Of a DNA stretch of 64,000 nt, positions 51,928 through 60,184 are shown piece after piece (positions within the stretch are counted from its first letter, which is position 1; every line of letters starts with the position of its first letter). A model generated the notes under the pieces. It saw only the letters and a program-made list of their open reading frames with translations. It had not been told where the DNA came from and searched no databases. The translations under genes and the position numbers were made by a program. The stretch spans positions 124,001-188,000 of the forward strand of contig NZ_AUEQ01000015.1 in NCBI RefSeq assembly GCF_000426065.1, written 5' to 3'. This stretch comes from Mycobacterium sp. URHD0025 (GTDB lineage: Bacteria; Actinomycetota; Actinomycetes; Mycobacteriales; Mycobacteriaceae).

Positions 51928-52718
51928 CAGATACGTACTACGCCAACGGCAACGAGGTTCAGCTGTTCGAGCAGGCCTGCCGGCAGCGGTTGCCGGTGAT
52001 GCTCACCGGCCCGACAGGCTGCGGGAAAACCCGCCTCGTCGAGCACATGGGCACACTGCTGGAAAGACCCGTCGTCACCATCAGCTGCCACGACGACCTG
52101 ACCAGCTCGGACCTCGTCGGCCGGTTCATGGTGACGGGCGGCGACGTGGTCTGGACCGATGGGCCCCTCACGCGAGCGGTCAAGGCCGGGGCGATCTGCT
52201 ACCTCGACGAGGTCGTCGAGGCACGCCACGATTCGCTGGCCGTCCTGCACTCGCTCACCGACCACCGGCGCACGCTCTACCTGGACCGTGCGGACGAAGT
52301 CGTCCATGCGCCAGAGACTTTCATGCTGGTGTGCTCGTACAACCCCGCCTATCGCAGCTCACTCAAGGAGCTCAAGCCGTCGTTCCGGCAGCGGTTCGTC
52401 ACACTGCCGATGCACTACCTACCGCCCGACCGCGAGGCCGAGGTGATCGTCGCCGAAGCGGGCGTCGGACTGCCCACCGCGCAGCGGCTGGTTCGGTGCG
52501 CAACCGCGATCCGCACCGCTGACGAGGCCTTCCACTTCGAACCGCCCTCCACCCGGGTGCTGGTCACCGCGGGCCACCTGATCGCGGCCGGCGCAACGGA
52601 ACTCGAAGCAGCCGAGGCATGTGTGCTCGCCCCGCTGTCGAGCGAGGGCGCCATCACCGAAGGACTGCGAGAAGTGGCTGCGGCCAGTCTCGCCGACGTC
52701 AACAGCACAAGTACCTAG
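51924..52718 (+). CDS. MoxR-type AAA+ ATPase, NorQ/CbbQ-like
   Basis: 264-residue AAA+ ATPase. Walker A GPTGCGKT at 29-36, Walker B ICYLDEVV at 91-98, sensor 1 in LVCSYNPAY, and an arginine finger-region SFRQRF. The segment SCHDDLTSSDLVGRF after strand 2 is typical of NorQ/CbbQ. It forms hexamers that work with the VWA partner to activate metalloenzymes. Start ATG 51924 overlaps the VWA stop. In this operon the client is probably the six-TM/one-TM assembly, or one of the P450s. Confidence 0.92.
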   Translation: MTDTYYANGNEVQLFEQACRQRLPVMLTGPTGCGKTRLVEHMGTLLERPVVTISCHDDLTSSDLVGRFMVTGGDVVWTDGPLTRAVKAGAICYLDEVVEARHDSLAVLHSLTDHRRTLYLDRADEVVHAPETFMLVCSYNPAYRSSLKELKPSFRQRFVTLPMHYLPPDREAEVIVAEAGVGLPTAQRLVRCATAIRTADEAFHFEPPSTRVLVTAGHLIAAGATELEAAEACVLAPLSSEGAITEGLREVAAASLADVNSTST

Positions 52719-52733
52719 GAAGGAATCGCCGCC

Positions 52734-52865
52734 ATGGTGGATCAGAAGGAACGCAACCGCAAGAAGGCGCTGATCGTGTTGCAGGTCGTCATCTACGGAT
52801 ATCTGCTGACCATGTTTCTCATCCAGCTGTACATGTCCTTCGCCCGAGGCTGGTGGGATCTGTGA
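52734..52865 (+). CDS. 43-residue single-TM micropeptide
   Basis: ATG 52734 with AGGAAGG upstream. A basic N-terminus (DQKERNRKK) is followed by one TM helix (VVIYGYLLTMFLIQLYMSF) and a Trp-rich end (GWWDL). The stop overlaps by 4 nt the start of paralog B. The basic N-terminus predicts N-in orientation. Together with the 35-residue peptide it looks like a small subunit of the membrane complex. Confidence 0.68.
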   Translation: MVDQKERNRKKALIVLQVVIYGYLLTMFLIQLYMSFARGWWDL

Positions 52866-53596
52866 ACATTCCTCTGCTGAACCGGAAATCGGGCGCCAAG
52901 GTCACCCCGACCGTTCCGCTGGAGGGCTCCGGCAACCTCGAAGAACACCATGAGGCATCCCGGCTGGCGCAGCGGCGGGCCGACAAGTGGATGATCGTCG
53001 GCGCGGGCCTGATGGGTATGTGGGCGCCTGGGCTGATCGGGTTACCCATCTTCATGCGCGGCGTGTGGTTACAGCGCCAGGCACTGCGCGCGGGGTATTC
53101 CGTCCGGCCGATGATCGTGACGCTGATCGGCTATCTCGTGCTGATCGACGGCATGCTCAACAGCCTCGGCTGGGCGCTGGACCTGGTCGCCAACCACACC
53201 CTCATCAACCGCGTGCTGATGGTCGGTTGGGGCGCCATGTTCGACGCCGGATACTTCTGGCACTACAACGAATTGTGGGTAGGCGGAGCCGCCGGACCGG
53301 GCGAGAAATCCATGGTGTTCGGCATGATCCTCACTGTCTTCGCCATGCGGTGCGCTGCGGCGATCGGCTTCTTGCAGATGAAACGGTGGGGCCACCAATG
53401 GATGATCATCACCTGCTGGATGGGTGTGCTCATCTGGTGTCTCTACGTGTTCAACATGACGATGTTCGCCGATGTGCGCTTCGCAGGCGTCGTGTTCCCG
53501 GTCATCGGCTGGTGGCTCTACGACATCTTCTACATCACCCCGTTCCTCGCGATCCCGTACCTGCACACGGTGAACCGCGAAATCTTCTCGGACTAA
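52862..53596 (+). CDS. Six-TM membrane protein, paralog B
   Basis: 244 residues, same layout as paralog A (48858-49589), with long identical stretches including WHYNELW, GGAAGPGEK, MKRWGHQWMIITCWMG and the C-terminal FYITPFLAIPYLH. The variable part is the ~40-residue cytoplasmic N-terminus. Start GTG 52862 overlaps the 43-residue peptide stop (GTGA). Two paralogs in one operon suggest a heterodimeric core, as in multi-subunit membrane enzymes. Function unknown. Confidence 0.82.
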   Translation: MNIPLLNRKSGAKVTPTVPLEGSGNLEEHHEASRLAQRRADKWMIVGAGLMGMWAPGLIGLPIFMRGVWLQRQALRAGYSVRPMIVTLIGYLVLIDGMLNSLGWALDLVANHTLINRVLMVGWGAMFDAGYFWHYNELWVGGAAGPGEKSMVFGMILTVFAMRCAAAIGFLQMKRWGHQWMIITCWMGVLIWCLYVFNMTMFADVRFAGVVFPVIGWWLYDIFYITPFLAIPYLHTVNREIFSD

Positions 53597-53605
53597 GGAG
53601 CAACT

Positions 53606-54028
53606 GTGACAACGACACCTGAAGCCACTGAGGAGAAGGCCGAGGACCTGCCCCCGGGTACCACGCCCTACTACGCGCGCATGCACAAGTGGATCAAACG
53701 CGCCGTCCTGGTGTGCCTGATCGCCCTCGTCATCGAAGGCGCGTTCACGCTGCCGTTCATGGCGGTCTACTACGGGTACCCCACCTTGAGCCTCACCGAG
53801 ATCTGCAGTGAACTGCTCAAGGTTCGCTATTCCGACGACACACTCGAATGCAAGGTCCCGTACCCGGCGTTCGGGCCGCCCGAAGGCGCCGCAGGCAAAG
53901 ACACGGCCAAGGACGAGTGGGGAATCCAGCCGGTGCCCAAGTACAACCGGATCGGGTTCCGTGAGCTGGTCCAGATCCACCAGGAACGTGAAGCACGTCA
54001 AGCCGCAGGACAGCAGCAGAACCCCTAG
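53606..54028 (+). CDS. Single-TM protein with extracytoplasmic domain
   Basis: 140 residues. A cytoplasmic N-terminus (1-33), one TM helix (~34-56), then an ~85-residue outer domain with two cysteines (LTEICSELL and TLECKVPYP), possibly disulfide-bonded, and a charged tail. There is no CxxCH, so it is not a NorC-like cytochrome. Start GTG 53606 follows GGAGCAAC, 9 nt after paralog B. Probable third structural subunit of the membrane assembly. Confidence 0.75.
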   Translation: MTTTPEATEEKAEDLPPGTTPYYARMHKWIKRAVLVCLIALVIEGAFTLPFMAVYYGYPTLSLTEICSELLKVRYSDDTLECKVPYPAFGPPEGAAGKDTAKDEWGIQPVPKYNRIGFRELVQIHQEREARQAAGQQQNP

Positions 54029-54038
54029 GAGCCCGACT

Positions 54039-55259
54039 GTGCCGGAATCGCTCGAACGTCACGCCGAGAACTGGGACCTGCGCCACCAGGACTTCGACGA
54101 CAACGACTTTCTCTACGACGTCTACTCGGTGATGCGGCAGCAGTCACCGTTCGCCCGCACCGACAAACCGTTCCTCAGCGCGACACCGGCGGGTGCGTGG
54201 GTGGCGGTGCGCTACGCGGAGTGTGTCCAGATCCTGCAGGACTGGGAGCATTTCTCCAGCAATCCGACGCCGGAGGGAGCTGAGCAACTCGCCGGTGATC
54301 TGGTGATCACCCTCGACCCGCCGCGACAGCAGAAATTCCGCAAGGTCCTCAACCCCTACTTCTCGCCGGGCCGGATGAAGGCGCTACGGCCCGAGATCGG
54401 CTCCGAGACAGACCGGCTCATCGACGATTTCATCGAGAGCGGATCCGGCGACCTCGCCCAGATCGCCTGGCGCCAACCCGGTGTCGTGTTCTTCAAGTAC
54501 CTGCTCGGCATGCCGGTCGACGACGTCCCGCTGTGCGTCGAGCTCACCGACACCGCACTCAACGGCACCACCGAGCAGGACCGGATGAGCGCCTGGGGCG
54601 CGCTGTATCAGCACCTGCACGACGCCGTGACCGTGCGCATGGACCAGCCATCCCGTGACGACATGATCGACGTCCTGCTCTCGGCCGAAATCGACGGTGA
54701 GAAGCTGTCATTCGGCGACGTCGTATCCAACGCCATGCTCCTGGTCCAGGCCGGACTCGAGACAACCGCCAGCGCAATGTCTTTCGCCTACCACTACCTC
54801 GCCACCAACCCGGCCGAGCGCGACCGCCTCATCGGCGATCCCGAACTCCTCGCCCGCGCGGTGGAGGAATTCATCCGGTTCGCCGGATCGATCCACGGCA
54901 TTCCCCGCACCGTCGCCAAAGAAGTCGAACTGAGCGGCTGCACCTTTTCGCCGGGCGAGTCGGTGATCGTCAACTACGCCTCCGCCAACCGGGACGAACA
55001 GGAGTTCCCCGACGCGGGCCGCTGCATCCTGGACCGCCGCGAGAACCGGCACCTCGGCTTCGGCGCCGGGGTGCACCGCTGCCTCGGGTCCAACCTGGCC
55101 CGCCTGGAGTTCCAGGTGGGCCTGGAGCGGGTGTTGTCCCGGATGCCCGACTTCACGCTCGCAGGAGACGAAGTCGCACGGTTTCATGGCAACTCCGTCA
55201 CGCGCGGATTCCGCTCGGTGCCCGTGGTATTCACACCTGGTGAACGGTCCACGACATGA
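54039..55259 (+). CDS. Cytochrome P450 (1 of 3)
   Basis: 406-residue soluble P450. The I-helix oxygen-binding motif is AGLETTAS (threonine present), the K-helix ExxR is in EEFIRF, and the haem loop FGAGVHRCLG has the thiolate Cys near residue 347. Start GTG 54039 with AGGAG 6-10 nt upstream. Needs ferredoxin and reductase from elsewhere. Followed with 4-nt overlap by a DapB-fold gene. Substrate unknown; bacterial class-I P450s in such operons usually hydroxylate sterols, terpenes or fatty acids. Confidence 0.93.
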   Translation: MPESLERHAENWDLRHQDFDDNDFLYDVYSVMRQQSPFARTDKPFLSATPAGAWVAVRYAECVQILQDWEHFSSNPTPEGAEQLAGDLVITLDPPRQQKFRKVLNPYFSPGRMKALRPEIGSETDRLIDDFIESGSGDLAQIAWRQPGVVFFKYLLGMPVDDVPLCVELTDTALNGTTEQDRMSAWGALYQHLHDAVTVRMDQPSRDDMIDVLLSAEIDGEKLSFGDVVSNAMLLVQAGLETTASAMSFAYHYLATNPAERDRLIGDPELLARAVEEFIRFAGSIHGIPRTVAKEVELSGCTFSPGESVIVNYASANRDEQEFPDAGRCILDRRENRHLGFGAGVHRCLGSNLARLEFQVGLERVLSRMPDFTLAGDEVARFHGNSVTRGFRSVPVVFTPGERSTT

Positions 55260-56305
55260 CCTACCGGGTCGTGCAGTGGACGACGGGCAACGTCGGCCGC
55301 AAGTCGGTCCATGCCATCGCCGCCAACTCGGATCTGGAACTCGTCGGGTGTTACGCCTGGGCACCCGACAAGGTCGGCAAGGACGTCGGCGAACTCTGCG
55401 GCATCGAACCGCTGGGTGTGACAGCCACGGACGATGTCGACACGCTGCTCGCGCTGAAGCCGGACTGCGTCGTCTACAACCCGATGTTCGCCGACGTGGA
55501 CGTCCTGGTCCGCATTCTCGGCGCGGGCGTCAACGTCGTCACCACCTCCGAGTTCATCAACGGCCACAGCCTGGGCGAGGGCCGCGCACGCGTCGTCGAC
55601 GCGTGCGCGCGGGGCGGCTCGACCATCTTCGGCAGCGGCATCAACCCGGGCTTCATCCAGCTCTTCGCCGTTGTCACCGCGGGCATCTCCGACCGCGTCG
55701 ACCGGATCTCCATCGTGGAGTCGTTCGACACCACCATCTACAACTCACCGGCCACCGAGATCCCCATGGGCTTCGGCCATCCCATCGATCAACCCGATCT
55801 GCATGCGATCACCGAGAACGGGTCCGGCATCTTCCGGGAAGCGGTGCAACTGGTGGCCGGCGCCCTGGGTGTGCGGCTCGACGCCGTGCGCTGTGAAGCC
55901 GAGTACGCCCAGACCACCGAAGAACTCCAACTGCCCGGCGACTGGACCATCAAAGCCGGCTGCGTCGCGGGAATCGACGTCAGATGGAAGGGATTCGTCG
56001 GCGACCGCGACGTGATCGAGATCCGTGGAGTATGGACCAAAGGCCAGTCGCTGGAACCGGTCTGGCCCACCAGGTTCGGATACACCGTCACCGTCGAGGG
56101 CCGGCCCACCATCACGAGCACGCTGAGCTTCGAACCCCCACCGGACTTCGTGGCCGAAACTCTGGACGATTTCATCATGCTCGGACTTACCATCACCGCG
56201 ATGCCCGCAATCACCGCGATCCCGGCGGTCGTCGCCGCGCCCGCAGGCATCGCCACCTACAACAACCTGCCGCTTCTACTGCCCCGAGGTGTCCTGAATG
56301 TCTGA
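55256..56305 (+). CDS. Dihydrodipicolinate reductase-fold NAD(P)-dependent protein (paralog 2)
   Basis: 349 residues. Rossmann motif VVQWTTGNVGRKSV at the N-terminus, ELVGCYAWAPDKVGKDVGELCG, and SGINPGFIQLF in the catalytic domain. Clearly related to the proteins at 46896 and 56298. Start ATG 55256, 4-nt overlap with the P450, and 8-nt overlap with paralog 3. The pair of consecutive paralogs may form a heteromer. Substrate probably a pathway ketone, imine or aldehyde rather than dihydrodipicolinate. Confidence 0.86.
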   Translation: MTYRVVQWTTGNVGRKSVHAIAANSDLELVGCYAWAPDKVGKDVGELCGIEPLGVTATDDVDTLLALKPDCVVYNPMFADVDVLVRILGAGVNVVTTSEFINGHSLGEGRARVVDACARGGSTIFGSGINPGFIQLFAVVTAGISDRVDRISIVESFDTTIYNSPATEIPMGFGHPIDQPDLHAITENGSGIFREAVQLVAGALGVRLDAVRCEAEYAQTTEELQLPGDWTIKAGCVAGIDVRWKGFVGDRDVIEIRGVWTKGQSLEPVWPTRFGYTVTVEGRPTITSTLSFEPPPDFVAETLDDFIMLGLTITAMPAITAIPAVVAAPAGIATYNNLPLLLPRGVLNV

Positions 56306-57356
56306 GAGAAGCTATCGCATCATCCAATGGATGACCGGAGACGTCGGTCAGGTCGGTGTCCGGCATTTCGCCGACAGTCCGGTATTCGAACTGGTCGGTG
56401 TTCTGGTGCACAGCAAGGAAAAAGTCGGCAAGGACGCCGGTGAGATCGTCGGTGTCGCACCCACCGGCGTCATCGCCACCGACGACATCGACGCGATCAT
56501 GGCGCTCGACGCCGACTGCGTGTTCTACACGCCGATCATCATGGACGTCGACACCGTCTGCCGGCTCCTGCGCTCGGGCAAAAACGTGGTGACCACAAGC
56601 GGCTTCTTCCATCCATCACCGGATTTCCGCGAGCCCGCCGAGCAGATCCGGGCCGCCTGCGCCGACGGTGGCACCTCGTTCCACGGCGGCGGCATCCATC
56701 CGGGCTATGCCGGCGACATCCTTCCGCTCACGCTTGCCCGCGTGATGAACAGGATCGACACCATCCACGTGTACGAGGTCGTCGACGTCTTGAAGGACGC
56801 GCCGATGGACCACATCGACTGGATGGGATTCGGCAAGGACAAAGACAAATTCCTCACCGAGCCAACAATTCTGGGGCTCGGCCTGCCGTTTTTCGCCCAA
56901 TCGATGCACATGATCGCCGACGGCCTCGGCGTGACGATCGACGAGGTGACCGCCGCCGAGGTCGACATCGCGACGGCTGCCGAGGACATCCCGCACGACG
57001 AGGGCGCGATCGCGAAGGGCACCGTCGCCGCTCAGCGGCACGAATGGACTGCGTGGCTCGGCGGGCAACCACTGATCGTCTTCCACGCGATCTACGTGAC
57101 TGCGGGCCCCGAAAAGCTTGAACCGGCGTGGGATTGGGGTGAAACCCGGTATGAGATCGTGATCGACGGCGACCCGCCCACCGAGCTGACCCTCAAAGGT
57201 GTCAGGCAGAAGGACGGCACCATGGCCCATCCCGGCTACGACTGGACGGCCATGGGCGCCATCAACGCGATCCCGGACGTCTGCGATGCCCCGCCCGGCT
57301 GGCTCAACCACCTCGACCTCGGGCTCGTCCGGCCCCGCGGCCTGGTCCGGAAATGA
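56298..57356 (+). CDS. Dihydrodipicolinate reductase-fold NAD(P)-dependent protein (paralog 3)
   Basis: 352 residues. IIQWMTGDVGQVGV replaces the usual TGNVG with TGDVG in the dinucleotide loop; GGGIHPGYAGDI occupies the position of the catalytic motif. The Asn-to-Asp change and several insertions set it apart from the other two copies. Start ATG 56298, overlapped with both neighbours, so part of the same transcript. Confidence 0.85.
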   Translation: MSERSYRIIQWMTGDVGQVGVRHFADSPVFELVGVLVHSKEKVGKDAGEIVGVAPTGVIATDDIDAIMALDADCVFYTPIIMDVDTVCRLLRSGKNVVTTSGFFHPSPDFREPAEQIRAACADGGTSFHGGGIHPGYAGDILPLTLARVMNRIDTIHVYEVVDVLKDAPMDHIDWMGFGKDKDKFLTEPTILGLGLPFFAQSMHMIADGLGVTIDEVTAAEVDIATAAEDIPHDEGAIAKGTVAAQRHEWTAWLGGQPLIVFHAIYVTAGPEKLEPAWDWGETRYEIVIDGDPPTELTLKGVRQKDGTMAHPGYDWTAMGAINAIPDVCDAPPGWLNHLDLGLVRPRGLVRK

Positions 57357-57766
57357 ACACCGAACCGTCACTGCACCACGTCGTGTTCGCGGTCGCCGCG
57401 GACCGGCAAGCCGGCATGGTCCAGTTGTTCACCGACCTCGGATTCACCTTCAACGCTGCCGAACTCACCGACCTCGGCGTGCACGTGCAGCTGGATTGGG
57501 ACCGTGGCGTCGAGCTGATCAGCCCGGTGCCCGGCTCGTCCGCGTCGGTGGCGGCATCGGTGAACGACTTCCTCGACCGCCACGGCGACGGGGTGTACAC
57601 CGTGGTACTCCGAGTGCCCGACGCCGCGGCGGCCGAGACCGTGGCCGCGCGCTACGGGTCGGCGACGCGGTTCAAGCAGGAATTCTCCGGCGAGGGTTCC
57701 TATCTCGACGAGATCGACCTGTCCGTCCTGGGTCTGCCGCTGACGTTCCTTTCCACCAACGTCTGA
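57353..57766 (+). CDS. VOC (glyoxalase) superfamily protein
   Basis: 137 residues, one full VOC unit: LHHVVFAV at the N-terminus with the metal-ligand His position, FTDLGFTFNAAEL, and LDEIDLSVLGLPLTF at the C-terminus. Members include epimerases, dioxygenases and resistance proteins. A methylmalonyl-CoA-epimerase-like or isomerase role in the pathway is possible. Start ATG 57353, 4-nt overlap with the upstream gene. Confidence 0.82.
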   Translation: MNTEPSLHHVVFAVAADRQAGMVQLFTDLGFTFNAAELTDLGVHVQLDWDRGVELISPVPGSSASVAASVNDFLDRHGDGVYTVVLRVPDAAAAETVAARYGSATRFKQEFSGEGSYLDEIDLSVLGLPLTFLSTNV

Positions 57767-57785
57767 CGAAAGCGCGGGGATTGCC

Positions 57786-58958
57786 ATGACTGAGGCTCAA
57801 GCGGCGCCAGAACTGCCGCATGTCCGCTACGGCGACCTGCCCATGATGAGCGACCGCGGCGCAGGCTGGGCGAAGCTGCGCGACCTCGGGCCCGTGGTGT
57901 ACGGCGAGGGCTGGTACTACCTCACTCGCCGGGAGGACGTACTTTCAGCACTGCGGAGTCCCGACGTCTTCTCGTCCAAGCGAACCTTCGACGAGATGGT
58001 CAGCCCGGTACCGCTCGTCCCGCTCGCATTTGACCCCCCGGAACACACGCGATTTCGACGTATCCTTCAGCCGTTCTTCAGCCCCCAGACCCTGGCAAGC
58101 GTCCTGCCAACCTTGCAGGCCCAGGCGATCGGCATCATCGAACCTCTTGCCGCCCGCGAAAAGTGCGAGGTCATGGCAGATCTGGCCACGCCGTATCCAT
58201 CGCAGGTGTTTCTCACGTTGTTCGGCCTGCCCCTCCACGACCGGGAAAGGCTCATCGGATGGAAGGACTCCATCATTGCGTTCAGCCTGGCGACCGACCC
58301 CGACAGTATCGACCTCACCCCGGCGCTGGAGCTGTACACATACCTCACCGAAGCCGTCGCACAACAACGTGATCAGCCGTGCGATGGGATCCTGTCGCTG
58401 CTACTGCACGGTGACGATTCGCTCACGGACAACGAGGCGATCGGGCTGTCGCTGGTCTTCGTGCTCGCCGGCCTGGACACCGTCACCGCCACAATAGGTG
58501 CCACCATGCTGGAACTGGCGCGCCGACCCGTGCTGCGCGCGGCACTCATCGAGGATCCCAGCCGAGTCGCGGCATTCGTCGAAGAGATGTTCCGGCTGGA
58601 GCCGGCGGCTCCTATCGTCGGACGCATCACTACCCAGGCGGTGACCATTGCCGGCGTCATTTTGCCCGCCGGATCTGAAGTCCGGCTCTGCCTCGGCGCA
58701 ATCAACCGCGATGGTAGCGACGCACAATCGGTCGACGACTTGGTGCTCGACGGCAAGTTGCACAAACACTGGGGTTTCGGTGGCGGCCCGCACCGTTGCC
58801 TCGGAGCGCACCTGGCGCGGATGGAGCTCAAGCTGATGGTCAACGAATGGCTTTCCCGCATACCGGAATTCGAGTTGATAGCAGGGTATGTCCCCGACAT
58901 CACGTGGCCGTCGGCGACGTGCAGCCTGCCCGAACTGCCGATCCGGATCCTCTCGTGA
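57786..58958 (+). CDS. Cytochrome P450 (2 of 3)
   Basis: 390-residue P450. I-helix AGLDTVTAT, K-helix ExxR in EEMFRL, haem loop FGGGPHRCLG with Cys near residue 338. Start ATG 57786, 19 nt after the VOC gene; the stop overlaps the next P450 by 4 nt, so the two P450s are made together. They may act consecutively on one substrate. Confidence 0.93.
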   Translation: MTEAQAAPELPHVRYGDLPMMSDRGAGWAKLRDLGPVVYGEGWYYLTRREDVLSALRSPDVFSSKRTFDEMVSPVPLVPLAFDPPEHTRFRRILQPFFSPQTLASVLPTLQAQAIGIIEPLAAREKCEVMADLATPYPSQVFLTLFGLPLHDRERLIGWKDSIIAFSLATDPDSIDLTPALELYTYLTEAVAQQRDQPCDGILSLLLHGDDSLTDNEAIGLSLVFVLAGLDTVTATIGATMLELARRPVLRAALIEDPSRVAAFVEEMFRLEPAAPIVGRITTQAVTIAGVILPAGSEVRLCLGAINRDGSDAQSVDDLVLDGKLHKHWGFGGGPHRCLGAHLARMELKLMVNEWLSRIPEFELIAGYVPDITWPSATCSLPELPIRILS

Positions 58959-60184
58959 CCGCCGCTACTGCCAAACCCAGTGTGTTCGATGCGGATCTGC
59001 CGACCCTCGACTACTCCGTCACCGACACCCCGCAGCAGATCTATCCGCAGTTCCGGGCGGCTCAGGACGTCGCGCCGATCGCACTCGGTCCGATCGGGCC
59101 CGAAGTGCTGTCCTACGAGATGGCCCGCGCCGTACTACGCGATCCGCGGTTCAGGATCCCTCAGGGCATTCACCTGTCCGCCCACGGCATCACGTCGGGT
59201 CCGTTGTGGAACAGGGTGACCCGCAGCATCCTGAACATGGAAGGTGAGGAACACCGCCGGTTGCGCAGCCTGGTCGCCCGGGCTTTCACGCCACGTGCCA
59301 CCGCGCGCATGCACGACGCGATCCACAGTGTCGTCAACGAACTGCTCGACAGTATTCAAGACGCCGGCCGGTGCGAGTTCGTGGCAGACGTCGCGCGGCC
59401 GTATCCGATTCCGATCATTTGCGCCCTTTTCGGCGCACCGCGCGAGGACTGGCAGCAGTTCTCCCGCTGGGCCGAGGACATCTTCAAAATCGTCAGCTTC
59501 GACTGCGACCTCGCCCAGGAGGAGCCGGTCGTACTGGAGGCGTGGGGCGAGTTCGACGACTACATCGATGACATGATCGCCAGCCGGCGCCGGCACCTGA
59601 CCGACGATCTGTTATCCGACCTGATCCGGATCGAAGACGGCGGCGATCGGCTGGACGCCGCCGAGCTACGGATGCTGGCGTTCTCCATCCTGGTCGCCGG
59701 AACCGACACCACCCGCAGCCAGCTGGCGGCCTCGATGCAGGTGCTCTGCGACCACCCCGACCAATGGGCCCTATTGCGGGAGCAGCCCGAGCTGACCATG
59801 CGCACCGTCGAAGAGACCATGCGCCATTCACCGTCGATGTGCAGCACCGTGCGCAGCGTCGCCGATGACGCCGCGATTGGCGAGTACACGTTTCCCGCAG
59901 GGACATTCATCATCGTGAACACCTACGCGGCCAACCGGGATCAGTCCGTCTACGACGACCCGACCCGCTTCGACATCACCCGCGAGGACCCGCCGCCGAT
60001 CCTGACCTTCGGCGGGGGCGTGCACTACTGCCTGGGCGCCAACCTGGCGCGGCTCGAGCTCGCGGAGGCACTCACAATCCTGTCTCGACGGCTCGGAAAC
60101 CCCCGGGTGGCCGGGCCGGTGCCCTGGAAGCCACTTCTGGGCCTCAGCGGCCCCACCAGCCTGCCGCTGGAGTTCGACCGATGA
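58955..60184 (+). CDS. Cytochrome P450 (3 of 3)
   Basis: 409-residue P450. I-helix AGTDTTRSQ, K-helix ExxR in EETMRH, haem loop FGGGVHYCLG with Cys near residue 358. Start GTG 58955 (GTGA overlap); a longer in-frame start lies inside the preceding gene and is rejected. The stop overlaps by 4 nt the ERG2-like gene, tying this P450 to that protein. Confidence 0.93.
   Translation: MTAATAKPSVFDADLPTLDYSVTDTPQQIYPQFRAAQDVAPIALGPIGPEVLSYEMARAVLRDPRFRIPQGIHLSAHGITSGPLWNRVTRSILNMEGEEHRRLRSLVARAFTPRATARMHDAIHSVVNELLDSIQDAGRCEFVADVARPYPIPIICALFGAPREDWQQFSRWAEDIFKIVSFDCDLAQEEPVVLEAWGEFDDYIDDMIASRRRHLTDDLLSDLIRIEDGGDRLDAAELRMLAFSILVAGTDTTRSQLAASMQVLCDHPDQWALLREQPELTMRTVEETMRHSPSMCSTVRSVADDAAIGEYTFPAGTFIIVNTYAANRDQSVYDDPTRFDITREDPPPILTFGGGVHYCLGANLARLELAEALTILSRRLGNPRVAGPVPWKPLLGLSGPTSLPLEFDR

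Noticed and set aside
48858..53596. Copper membrane monooxygenase (PmoA/PmoC) or NO reductase (NorB/NorC) identity for the six-TM proteins
   Set aside because: No PmoB-like cupredoxin subunit, no CxxCH in the one-TM protein, and too few helices and histidines for NorB; only the chaperone pair is NorQ/NorD-like.
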